From contig CANQUO010000045.1 of assembly GCA_947627085.1 (NCBI GenBank), forward strand, positions 1 to 12,813: a stretch of DNA of 12,813 bases, in the 5' to 3' direction. The first letter of the stretch is position 1. The number at the start of each line of letters is the position of its first letter. Source of the stretch: an uncultured Oscillospiraceae bacterium (GTDB lineage Bacteria > Bacillota > Clostridia > Oscillospirales > Oscillospiraceae). The notes under the pieces are model-generated. The model was not told the origin of the DNA. It did not search any database and worked only from the letters and a program-made list of their open reading frames with translations. This document shows, piece by piece, positions 1 to 6,507 of the stretch. Position numbers and translations under genes: made by a program.

Positions 1-320
1 TCCTCGGTGTTCACGCCGGTGGTCACGTTGAAGTCCGTGCGCAGGCGGGCATCCTGCTCCAGCCAGTACTCGTTATTTGACTCTATCCAGTCGATCTTGC
101 CGTATTTGAAGGCGAAGAAAGCCACGGCCCGGTACATCTGGTCGTAGTCCTCCATATTGTCCACCCTGTAATACTCCGTCAGGGCCCCCTTGAGCCCGTT
201 GGAGAGGCTGTCATAGGGGCTGTCACCGATGCCCAGGACATTTACGCCGTTTCTCCTGAGCCTGTCGCAGAAGCTCCAGTAGATCGGCGGGAATTGAGGG
301 GAAATAAATATAAAGTTCAT
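1..320 (-). CDS. ATP-grasp domain protein, N-terminal part (cut by window edge)
   Basis: The gene starts at an ATG at 320 and runs off the left edge, so only about 106 N-terminal residues are visible. The protein begins MNFIFISPQFPPIYWSFCDR and contains GVNVLGIGDSPYDSL, a TEYYRVDNMEDYD stretch and KYGKIDWIESNNEYWLEQD. From memory, this matches the N-terminal (pre-ATP-grasp, Rossmann-like) region of a clostridial family annotated only as ATP-grasp or carboxylate-amine-ligase-like proteins. The nucleotide-binding part lies outside the window, so no substrate can be named. A GAGGTGAG ribosome binding site sits seven bases before the start, and a consensus promoter lies upstream. recG is upstream in the same direction with no obvious terminator between them, so some read-through from recG is possible. 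Family assignment rests on the N-terminal pattern alone. Confidence 0.7.
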   Translation of the reverse strand, partial: MNFIFISPQFPPIYWSFCDRLRRNGVNVLGIGDSPYDSLSNGLKGALTEYYRVDNMEDYDQMYRAVAFFAFKYGKIDWIESNNEYWLEQDARLRTDFNVTTGVNTE

Positions 321-373
321 ATCTGCTCACCTCATGTAAAATCAATGTAGTGAAATAAATTTCGCCAAGTGGT

Positions 374-402
374 ATTATATCCCCAAAAACAGTATATGTC
401 AA
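374..402 (-). promoter_or_regulatory. Consensus sigma-A promoter for the ATP-grasp gene
   Basis: On the minus strand, TTGACA (402-397) is separated by exactly 17 bases from TATAAT (379-374), both perfect consensus hexamers. The predicted transcript would begin near 367 and carry a leader of about 45 bases before the ATG at 320. The element fills most of the 93-base gap after recG, so the downstream gene has its own strong promoter. Confidence 0.85.
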
Positions 403-413
403 CAAATTTAGCC

Positions 414-2471
414 TCAGTTGAATGTCCCGCGGTTCTTTTCCATCACAAGCTCCACGCTTTGGCGAAGGCACGCGTTTTCCGGGGCGCGAAGCTCCGGGTC
501 GGCGGCCAGAAGCTCCTTCGCCGCTGATTGTGCTGAGCGCAGTACGTCCATGTCGGTGGCGAAGCTGGCTATTTGCATATCAGGAAGTCCGCTCTGGCGG
601 GAGCCGAAGAAATCGCCGGGGCCGCGAAGTCTCAGGTCCTCCTCGGCTATTTTAAAGCCGTCGTTCGTCTTGCAAAAGGCCCGGAGGCGCTCCATGGATG
701 TCTCCCCTCCCGCGCCCTCAAAGAGGACGCAGTAGGACTTGTGGGCTCCCCTGCCCACCCTTCCACGGAGCTGATGGAGCTGGGAAAGCCCGAATCTGTC
801 GGCGTTCTCAACCACCATAAGGGCGGCGTTGGGCACGTCCACGCCCACCTCTATGACCGTGGTGGCCACTAAAATATCCACATTCCCGGCTGCGAAGGCG
901 GCCATGGCGTCGTTTTTCTCCTTGGCTTTCAGTTTTCCGTGGACCAGGGCCACCCGAAGGTCGGGAAAAATCTTCTCCTGAAGGTGCTTTGCGTATTCTT
1001 TAACTGATTTGAGCCCGTCCGGGGTCTCCTCGCTCTCCTCCACCGCCGGGCAGACGATGAATACCTGCCTCCCCTCGCCCACAAGGCGGCGGATGAAGTT
1101 ATATATCCTCTCCCGCATCCTCTCGCCCACGAGGAAGGTGTCAATGACCTGCCGCCCGGGGGGAAGCTCGTCCATCACCGATACGTCCAGGTCCCCGTAG
1201 ACGATAAGGGCCAGCGTCCTCGGTATGGGCGTCGCGGACATGACCAACACGTGGGGCGTGTCGCCCTTATCCGACAGCGCCGCGCGCTGTTGGACGCCGA
1301 AGCGGTGCTGTTCGTCGGCGATAATGAGGGCAAGCCTGTCAAACTCCACCTTCTCCGATAAAAGCGCGTGGGTGCCAATCACAAGCTGTGTCTCGCCTGT
1401 CCTCAGCGCCTCCTGGGCCTCCCGCTTGGCCTTCGCCCCGAGGCCCCCGGTGAGAAGGCCCACCTTTATCCCCAGCGGCGTCAAGAGCTCCGACAGGGAT
1501 TTATAGTGCTGTTCGGCCAATATCTCCGTTGGCGCCATGAAGGCCGCCTGAAAACCCGCATTTATCACCGCGTAGGCCGCCGCCGCGGCCACGGCCGTCT
1601 TGCCCGAGCCCACGTCGCCCTGGACGAGCCTTGACATGGGGCTCTCCCCCGCCATATCGGAAAGGATATCGTTGACGGCCCGCTTCTGCGCCCCGGTGAG
1701 CTCGTATGGCAGGGCCCGGTAAAAGTCGCTCATGTCGATATTTTTGATGACATATGGGCTTTTTTCGAGCTGGCGGGTACGCATGAAGCTGAGGGTACAG
1801 CTGAGAATGAAAAGCTCCTCAAATATGAGCCTGCGGCGGGCAAGCTCCAGGCTCTCCAAATCCCGTGGGAAGTGTACGTTCTCATAGGAAAAGCGTGTCT
1901 GGGCAAGCTTATAATTTTCACGTATCCTCAGCGGCAGCCGCTCCGGTAGCTCATCGCCGCAGAGGGCCAGCCCCTCCCGGGCGGCATTCTGGCGCATTTT
2001 CTGGGAAAGGCCCGAGGTCAGCCGATAGATGGGTACAATGCGCCGTGTGGTGCCGGGGGCGTTCGTCTCCTTTTCAAATACCGGGTTCGTCATCTCCGGC
2101 GCGCCGATGCGCCCGCCCACGCGGCCGAAGAATATGTAGCTCTCCCCCGGTATGAGGGCGTTTCTCACGTAGGGCTGGTTAAAAAAGGTGACGGTCATCC
2201 TCCCCGCCGCGTCCACCACGGGTACCTTTGTGATATCGAGGCCCTTTCGTATCCGCGAAAGCCTCGCCGGGGCGGCGACCGTGGCGCTGACACAGCACAT
2301 GTCGCCGAATATGAGGTCCGATATGGCCTTTACCTCCCGCCGGTCCTCGTAGGTCCGGGGAAAGTCCATAACAAGGTCCCGAAGCGTCTCCACGCCAAGC
2401 CTTGCGTAGGCCTTCGCCCTCTCCGCGCCCACTCCCTTTATAAATTGCACGCTCGTATCAAGCACGCCCAC
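414..2471 (-). CDS. recG: ATP-dependent DNA helicase RecG
   Basis: RecG is the superfamily 2 helicase that remodels stalled replication forks and drives branch migration of Holliday junctions. The longest frame (ATG at 2504) is 696 codons. In that numbering the N-terminal wedge/OB domain is followed by Walker A GDVGSGKT (296-303), the DEQH box (397-400, with RFGV after it), SATPIPRT (423-430) and motif VI QLHQLRGRVGRG (575-586). The C-terminal region with DLRLRGPGDFFGSRQSGLP (623-641) is also intact. The ATG at 2504 has no ribosome binding site and its codons 2-4 overlap a possible -10 element. I prefer the GTG at 2471, eight bases after AAGGGGG, giving about 685 residues; the GTG at 2465 is almost as good. 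The usual family length is 680-690. Function is secure and only the start is uncertain. Confidence 0.96.
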   Translation of the reverse strand: MGVLDTSVQFIKGVGAERAKAYARLGVETLRDLVMDFPRTYEDRREVKAISDLIFGDMCCVSATVAAPARLSRIRKGLDITKVPVVDAAGRMTVTFFNQPYVRNALIPGESYIFFGRVGGRIGAPEMTNPVFEKETNAPGTTRRIVPIYRLTSGLSQKMRQNAAREGLALCGDELPERLPLRIRENYKLAQTRFSYENVHFPRDLESLELARRRLIFEELFILSCTLSFMRTRQLEKSPYVIKNIDMSDFYRALPYELTGAQKRAVNDILSDMAGESPMSRLVQGDVGSGKTAVAAAAAYAVINAGFQAAFMAPTEILAEQHYKSLSELLTPLGIKVGLLTGGLGAKAKREAQEALRTGETQLVIGTHALLSEKVEFDRLALIIADEQHRFGVQQRAALSDKGDTPHVLVMSATPIPRTLALIVYGDLDVSVMDELPPGRQVIDTFLVGERMRERIYNFIRRLVGEGRQVFIVCPAVEESEETPDGLKSVKEYAKHLQEKIFPDLRVALVHGKLKAKEKNDAMAAFAAGNVDILVATTVIEVGVDVPNAALMVVENADRFGLSQLHQLRGRVGRGAHKSYCVLFEGAGGETSMERLRAFCKTNDGFKIAEEDLRLRGPGDFFGSRQSGLPDMQIASFATDMDVLRSAQSAAKELLAADPELRAPENACLRQSVELVMEKNRGTFN

Positions 2472-2492
2472 TTCTCTCGCCCCCTTTTTACC

Positions 2493-2517
2493 ATTGTAGC
2501 ACATTTTTTTGAAAATT
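2493..2517 (-). promoter_or_regulatory. Possible extended -10 promoter for recG
   Basis: On the minus strand, TGC-TACAAT (-10 at 2498-2493) has the extended TGn motif, but only a weak TTTCAA-like -35 lies about 17 bases upstream. A start near 2486 would leave a leader of only about 15 bases before the GTG at 2471. It would also exclude the ATG at 2504 from the transcript. Position and -10 quality support it; the poor -35 and short leader argue against it. Confidence 0.35.
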
Positions 2518-2520
2518 GAA

Positions 2521-2554
2521 AGTAAAAACAGGACCTCCTTTTTGGGAGGCCCTG
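2521..2554 (-). terminator. Terminator-like hairpin upstream of recG, minus orientation
   Basis: The arms at 2529-2538 and 2545-2554 pair as CAGG/CCTG and CCTCC/GGAGG with one A-C mismatch and a six-base loop. Read on the minus strand, the stem is followed by TTTTT; read on the plus strand there is no U-run. It therefore looks like an intrinsic terminator for minus-strand transcription entering the recG promoter region. No minus-strand gene is recognisable between it and 2744, so it may end a short untranslated RNA, act as a recG attenuator, or insulate recG. Confidence 0.6.
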
Positions 2555-2673
2555 ATGTGCATGGAAAGTTTGTTTGATGATATCCGCGAAGCGGGCGGCA
2601 ATCAATACTTTGTCCATAATTTTACGAAAAAAGTTCCGTAAGCTTGGTTATAATACACAAAATAGATTTTTTC

Positions 2674-2702
2674 TTGCGAAATAGGGGTAATAATGTTAAA
2701 AT
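2674..2702 (+). promoter_or_regulatory. Promoter of the metal exporter-MATE-folD operon
   Basis: TTGCGA (2674-2679), a 17-base spacer and TAAAAT (2697-2702) form a sigma-A-like promoter. The -10 is preceded by TGT, matching the extended -10 TGn motif. It lies about 40 bases before the ATG at 2745, which has GGAGG five bases upstream. A second TATAAT lies nearby at 2650-2655 but has no convincing -35. No known riboswitch fold was recognised in the leader. Confidence 0.6.
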
Positions 2703-2744
2703 ATAAAATTAATGCAAACATTGTAAACATTTTCGGAGGCAACC

Positions 2745-3602
2745 ATGCTTGACATAATCCCGGACGCCCTTTGGGATACCGTAAAACTTCTCCCTTTTCT
2801 CTATGTGACATATCTCGTCCTGGAGTACATTGAGCAGCGGGCCGAGGCGGGCTCCTTAAAGCTCGTCCGCCAGTCCGGCGCCTGGGGACCGTTCGTGGGC
2901 TCCGCCCTGGGGCTCATACCTCAGTGCGGCTTTTCGGCCTCCGCCTCAAATCTCTTTGCCCAGCGGCTCATATCCGCCGGGACTCTGGTGGCGGTGTTCC
3001 TCTCCACCTCCGACGAGATGCTCCCCATCATGATAACCAGCGCCGCCCCGGCGGGCACCATACTCAAGATTCTCGCCGCCAAGGTCCTGTGTGGCATCGT
3101 GGCGGGGCTTGCGGCGGACAGGATATTCAGGCTCTGCCGCCACGATGGGGAGAAAATCGACCTGCACGAGCTGTGCCGGGAGGAAAACTGCGGCTGTGAG
3201 GAGCACGGCATCCTCTTCTCCGCCCTCCTCCACACCGTCCAGATCGCGGGGTTCGTACTGGCTATAAATATCGTTCTTGGCTTTGCCATACATTTTATCG
3301 GCGAGGACAAGCTGGCGGGGCTCATACTCAATAAGCCCGTCATCGGTCCCATTATCTCCGCGGCGGTGGGGCTTATACCCAACTGCGCCGCCAGCATAAT
3401 AATAACTAAGCTCTATCTTGGCGGAGCTATGACCGCAGGAAGTATGCTCTCCGGGCTCCTGTCGGCCTCGGGATTGGGACTTCTGGTCCTCTTTCGCGTA
3501 AACCGCAGGGCGATGAGGGACAATGTGAAGATACTGGCCTTTACGCTCATAAGCTCCGTTTTACTCGGGATACTGCTGGACCTTGCGGGCATCACCTTCT
3601 GA
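2745..3602 (+). CDS. Putative 10-TM heavy-metal/manganese exporter (ArsP_2-like)
   Basis: This 285-residue hydrophobic protein resembles the family annotated as putative 10-TM heavy-metal exporter, 'arsenic efflux protein' or putative manganese transporter (ArsP_2, PF11449). Two halves repeat the same motif: GLIPQCGFSAS at 56-66 and GLIPNCAAS at 209-217, each followed by a small-residue membrane helix (STSDEMLPIM, SASGLGLLVL). This indicates an internal duplication, with Pro-Cys motifs likely lining the path. Between the halves is a soluble loop rich in possible metal ligands (Cys131, His133, His141, Cys144, Cys149, Cys151, His154). The start is fixed by GGAGG five bases before the ATG. It heads an operon with the MATE pump (11-base gap) and folD. 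Membrane location and family are well supported, but the transported ion is not shown by the sequence. Confidence 0.78.
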   Translation: MLDIIPDALWDTVKLLPFLYVTYLVLEYIEQRAEAGSLKLVRQSGAWGPFVGSALGLIPQCGFSASASNLFAQRLISAGTLVAVFLSTSDEMLPIMITSAAPAGTILKILAAKVLCGIVAGLAADRIFRLCRHDGEKIDLHELCREENCGCEEHGILFSALLHTVQIAGFVLAINIVLGFAIHFIGEDKLAGLILNKPVIGPIISAAVGLIPNCAASIIITKLYLGGAMTAGSMLSGLLSASGLGLLVLFRVNRRAMRDNVKILAFTLISSVLLGILLDLAGITF

Positions 3603-3613
3603 AGGGCGTATCT

Positions 3614-4945
3614 ATGGATATAAAGCTTTCCGACCGCTTCACTTACGGGCGGCTTTTGAGGTTCGTGTGGCCCAGTATATCGATGATGATATTCACCTCC
3701 TTTTACATAGTGGTGGACGGGTTTTTCGTGTCCAACTTCGTGGGCAAGGAGGCCCTGGCGGGGGTAAATTTCATATATCCCTTCCTCCAGATCGTCGGAT
3801 GCCTCGGCTTCCTCGTGGGCTCCGGCGGCGGGGCCATCGTGGCAATAACGCTGGGTCAGGGAAAGAGCGAAAAGGCAAACGAGATATTCTCCCTTTTCGT
3901 ATATTTCTCCCTGGCCCTGGGACTTATTTTGACCGGCATTGGCTACGCCCTTTTGCGCCCGGTGGCGGTGTGGATGGGCGCCGAGGGCGAGATGCTCCAT
4001 GACGCCCTCACCTACGGCCGGTGGTTTCTCTTTTCCATGCCCATGTTCATATTGGAGCATGAGTTTGAGTCCTTCAACTCGACGGCTGAAAAGCCAAAGC
4101 TTGGGCTCGTTTTCACCCTCTCCGCCGGCATGACGAACATAGTGTTGGACGCAATTTTAGTGGGGCTTCTGGGCCTTGGCATAGATGGCGCGGCGGCGGC
4201 CACGGCCTTTTGCCAGATCGTGGGCGGGCTGGCGCCGCTTATCTACTACTCCCGGCCCAATAGCTCCCTTCTGCGCTTGGGCCGGGCCCGCTGGGACGGG
4301 CGGGCGGTACTGCGGTGCTTTACCAACGGCTCCAGCGAGCTTATGAGCAACATATCCATGTCCCTCGTCGGTATGCTCTATAACCTCCGCCTCCTGCGTC
4401 TGGCCGGAGAGGACGGGGTGGCGGCCTATGGGGCGGTGATGTACGTGAACATGGTCTTTATCGCCGTGTTCATCGGCTACTCCATCGGCGCGTCTCCGCT
4501 TATAGGCTATCACTACGGCGCCGGGGATAACGGGGAGCTTCGTTCGCTTCTTAAAAAGAGCCTCGTCATCCTCGGCGTCACGCAGATCACCATGTTTATT
4601 CTCGGCGAGACGCTGGCGGAGGGCGTGGCGCGGATATTTGTGGGCTACGACGCGGAGCTTGTGGATATGACCCGCCACGGCTTCAGGCTATACAGCACCA
4701 TGTTCCTCTTCTCCGGCTACGCAATTTTCGGGTCGGCGTTCTTCACAGCATTGGGGGACGGGCTGACCTCGGCGCTCATATCCGGCCTTCGGACCATGGT
4801 GTTCGAGGCATTATCGGTACTGCTCCTCCCCCTCGCCCTCGGCCTTGACGGCATATGGCTGTCCGCGCCGCTGGCGGAGCTCCTGTCCGTGGTTCTCTCG
4901 GCGTCGTTTTTGGTTGGAAAACGGAAAAAATACGGCTATTTTTAA
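3614..4945 (+). CDS. MATE family multidrug/toxin efflux transporter
   Basis: The 443-residue protein has the layout of a MATE antiporter: about 12 hydrophobic segments in two related bundles with a hydrophilic break near the middle (SRPNSSLLRLGRARWDG). Family-typical stretches include WPSISMMIFTSFYIVVDGFF near the N-terminus, GKEALAGVNFIYPF, GSGGGAIVAITLGQGK, and GYSIGASPLIGYHYGAGD at the start of the C-terminal bundle. Such proteins export organic cations or drugs in exchange for Na+ or H+; the sequence does not reveal the substrate or coupling ion. Overall character is closest to the MepA/DinF-type bacterial branch. It starts 11 bases after the upstream exporter with a modest GAAGGGCG ribosome binding site and ends 13 bases before folD, so it is probably co-transcribed with both. 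Confidence 0.93.
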   Translation: MDIKLSDRFTYGRLLRFVWPSISMMIFTSFYIVVDGFFVSNFVGKEALAGVNFIYPFLQIVGCLGFLVGSGGGAIVAITLGQGKSEKANEIFSLFVYFSLALGLILTGIGYALLRPVAVWMGAEGEMLHDALTYGRWFLFSMPMFILEHEFESFNSTAEKPKLGLVFTLSAGMTNIVLDAILVGLLGLGIDGAAAATAFCQIVGGLAPLIYYSRPNSSLLRLGRARWDGRAVLRCFTNGSSELMSNISMSLVGMLYNLRLLRLAGEDGVAAYGAVMYVNMVFIAVFIGYSIGASPLIGYHYGAGDNGELRSLLKKSLVILGVTQITMFILGETLAEGVARIFVGYDAELVDMTRHGFRLYSTMFLFSGYAIFGSAFFTALGDGLTSALISGLRTMVFEALSVLLLPLALGLDGIWLSAPLAELLSVVLSASFLVGKRKKYGYF

Positions 4946-4958
4946 ATGGAGGTACAAT

Positions 4959-5816
4959 ATGTCCATGCTTTTAAAGGGCGCGCCGGTGGCGGCGGCCATA
5001 AACGAAAAGACAAGGGCCCGTGTCCAGGCCCTGCGCTCACGGGGCGTGGTCCCCACCCTAGCGCTGGTGCGGGTGGGCGAGAACGACGCTGACATTTACT
5101 ACGAGCATAGCGCGGTGAAGCGGTGCGCAGCCCTTGAAATCGAGACTAAGCTCGTCACCCTGCCCGGGGATGTGAGCGAGGCGGAGCTTCTCCGTAAGAT
5201 CGATGAGCTCAACCGGGACAGCTCCGTCCACGGGGTGCTCATATTCCGCCCACTGCCAAAGAGCGTATCCGACGCCGCAGTCTGCGCCGCGCTGAGCTCC
5301 GACAAGGACGTGGACGGTATAACCGACGGGTCGCTTGCCGGGGTATTCACCGGGAGCGGCCGGGGCTTTTGCCCCTGCACGGCTCAGAGCTGCGCGGAGA
5401 TACTGGACTTTTACGGCGTGGACTGTACGGGAAAGCGGGCCACGGTGCTGGGCCGGAGCCTCGTTATCGGAAAGCCCGTCTCACAGCTCCTGCTTGCGCG
5501 TAACGCCACGGTAACCGTGTGCCACACCAAGACCCGGGACCTTGCCTCCGAGACGAAAAGAGCTGATATTGTTGTGGCCGCCGTGGGCCATCTGAACGCC
5601 CTGACCGCCGATAAGGTAGCACCCGGACAGATAATAGTGGACGTGGGCATCAACACCGACGATACCGGAAAAATGGCGGGGGATGTGGACTTTGCCACCG
5701 TGGAACCAATAGTCTCCGCAATAACTCCCGTCCCCGGCGGAGTGGGCTCCGTCACCACCGCTGTCCTCGCCTCCCACACCGTGGAGGCGGCGGAGAGGCA
5801 AATCAAGATTATGTAA
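4959..5816 (+). CDS. folD: FolD-like methylene-THF dehydrogenase (cyclohydrolase activity doubtful)
   Basis: This 285-residue protein is a full-length FolD, which oxidises 5,10-methylene-THF to methenyl-THF with NAD(P)+ and usually hydrolyses that to 10-formyl-THF. Visible signatures are KDVDGI (116-121), PCTA (139-142), the nucleotide-binding GRSLVIGKP (165-173) and PVPGGVGSVTTAVL (257-270). Two positions differ from the E. coli/human enzymes: aligning on Tyr48 and Cys56, the catalytic Lys (Lys56) is Ala52, and the Gln of the QLPLP motif (Gln98) is Phe96 in IFRPLPK. From memory, similar changes occur in other clostridial FolD proteins, so this may be a subfamily that is mainly a dehydrogenase. 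I chose the ATG at 4959 because GGAGG precedes it by seven bases; an upstream in-frame ATG at 4845 would lie inside the MATE gene. It is the last gene of the operon. Confidence 0.93.
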   Translation: MSMLLKGAPVAAAINEKTRARVQALRSRGVVPTLALVRVGENDADIYYEHSAVKRCAALEIETKLVTLPGDVSEAELLRKIDELNRDSSVHGVLIFRPLPKSVSDAAVCAALSSDKDVDGITDGSLAGVFTGSGRGFCPCTAQSCAEILDFYGVDCTGKRATVLGRSLVIGKPVSQLLLARNATVTVCHTKTRDLASETKRADIVVAAVGHLNALTADKVAPGQIIVDVGINTDDTGKMAGDVDFATVEPIVSAITPVPGGVGSVTTAVLASHTVEAAERQIKIM

Positions 5817-5943
5817 ACACATAAGTTAACATAACAAAACAGCCCGCATTGTTGACATAACATCAACAAAGCGGGTTATAATTTTATGTAAACTACGTAT
5901 TATGTTAACTATTAAGTTATGTTAACCTGTATATTATGTTAAC
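5809..5943. repeat. Cluster of seven TTATGTTAAC-like 10-bp repeats
   Basis: Seven matches to TTATGTTAAC (or TTATGTAAAC) lie in 135 bases. Direct copies are at 5809-5818 (overlapping the folD stop), 5884-5893, 5900-5909, 5917-5926 and 5934-5943. Inverted copies are at 5825-5834 and 5851-5860 (one substitution). The last four direct copies are spaced 16, 17 and 17 bases. TAAGTTAACATAA at 5822-5834 is the exact reverse complement of 5934-5946, so the outer copies bracket the terminator. Five of the seven copies contain the palindrome GTTAAC. The repeats lie between converging genes and code for nothing recognisable. They could be protein-binding sites or a degenerated tandem repeat. Confidence 0.85.
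5843..5885. terminator. Bidirectional terminator between folD and the fumarase-beta gene
   Basis: The arms 5843-5855 and 5863-5875 form a 13-bp stem with a single A-A mismatch (CCCGC/GCGGG at the base, GTTGA/TCAAC at the tip) and a seven-base loop. The plus strand continues TTATAATTTT and the minus strand CTGTTTTG, so it can end transcription from both converging operons. It starts about 25 bases after the folD stop. Confidence 0.8.
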
Positions 5944-5949
5944 TTACCA

Positions 5950-6507
5950 TCACTCTATCCTGTATTTCTTTATCCCCTCCCTGAATATGTCCCCTCCGTG
6001 GCAGTCGATGCCGACAATGAGGGGCATTTTTGTGACCTCAAGGCGCTTTACGGACTCGCATCCCAACTCCGGGAAGGCTATCTCCTCCATGGAGCTTATG
6101 GATTTGGCGATGAGCGCCCCGGCGCCTCCCACGGCGCACAGATATACGGCGCCGTTTTTTACGATCGAAGCCCGCACCGCCTCGGACCGAAGGCCTTTAC
6201 CTATCATCCCGGCGAGGCCAAGGTCCAGTAGTCTCGGCGTAAAGCCGTCCATGCGGCTTGAGGTTGTGGGCCCGCAGGCACCGGTGGGCATGCCGTCGTG
6301 GCCCGGAGTGGGTCCGGCGTAGTATATGACCGCCCCGTCAATGTCAAAGGGCGTGGGTTCCCCGGCGTCCAAAAGCCGGAATATGGCCATGTGGGCCTGG
6401 TCGCGGCTTGTGTATATCGTGCCGCTTAGCAGTACCCTGTCCCCGGCGCTCATCTCTGGGGCGTATTTTTTAAGCTCAGAGGCGTTTATATCAAAGATTT
6501 TCTGCAT
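5950..6507 (-). CDS. Fumarase / tartrate dehydratase beta subunit (Fe-S class I type)
   Basis: This 185-residue protein corresponds to the separate beta subunit (C-terminal domain) of oxygen-sensitive [4Fe-4S] class I hydro-lyases such as fumarate hydratase or L(+)-tartrate dehydratase. Motifs seen are LSGTIYTSRDQAH (27-39), YYAGPTP (62-68), GACGPTTSSRMD (76-87), GMIGKG (100-105) and MPLIVGIDCHGGD (161-173). The length is normal for a stand-alone beta subunit. The frame is open to an ATG at 6552, but I choose the ATG at 6507 because GGAGAG lies seven bases upstream and family proteins begin at about this point. The cluster-binding alpha subunit, normally encoded next to beta, is absent from the window; instead the gene overlaps that of a DivIVA-like protein by 17 bases. 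Fumarate versus tartrate specificity cannot be read from beta alone. Confidence 0.9.
   Translation of the reverse strand: MQKIFDINASELKKYAPEMSAGDRVLLSGTIYTSRDQAHMAIFRLLDAGEPTPFDIDGAVIYYAGPTPGHDGMPTGACGPTTSSRMDGFTPRLLDLGLAGMIGKGLRSEAVRASIVKNGAVYLCAVGGAGALIAKSISSMEEIAFPELGCESVKRLEVTKMPLIVGIDCHGGDIFREGIKKYRIE

Noticed and set aside
1225..1634. Overlapping plus-strand open frames opposite recG
   Set aside because: They are antisense shadows of a conserved helicase with all motifs intact, have low-complexity Ser/Arg-rich translations, and lack ribosome binding sites.
2438..2617. Minus-strand 59-codon frame starting at 2617 (MDKVLIAARFADIIKQ...)
   Set aside because: The first residues look protein-like, but there is no RBS, the frame runs through the terminator hairpin, and its C-terminal part is an out-of-frame reading of the recG start region.
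2505..2744. Possible metal riboswitch (yybP-ykoY or NiCo type) before the exporter gene
   Set aside because: The family sometimes has metal control, but I could not find the conserved core sequences of these riboswitches here.
2602..2811. Minus-strand 69-codon frame in the recG/exporter spacer
   Set aside because: Its 5' part is antisense to the exporter gene and covers that gene's promoter and RBS. It has no RBS or recognisable protein features.
3413..4060. 215-codon minus-strand frame across the exporter/MATE junction
   Set aside because: It is antisense to two well-supported membrane protein genes, and its His/Gly/Glu-rich translation is typical of a reversed membrane protein sequence.
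4845..4958. Upstream start for folD at 4845
   Set aside because: The extension lies wholly inside the MATE gene in another frame, and the ATG at 4959 has an ideal GGAGG site and the normal family length.
5809..5943. Short CRISPR array
   Set aside because: The repeats are only about 10 bp with 6-7 bp between them in mixed orientation, there are no spacers of CRISPR length, and no cas gene is nearby.
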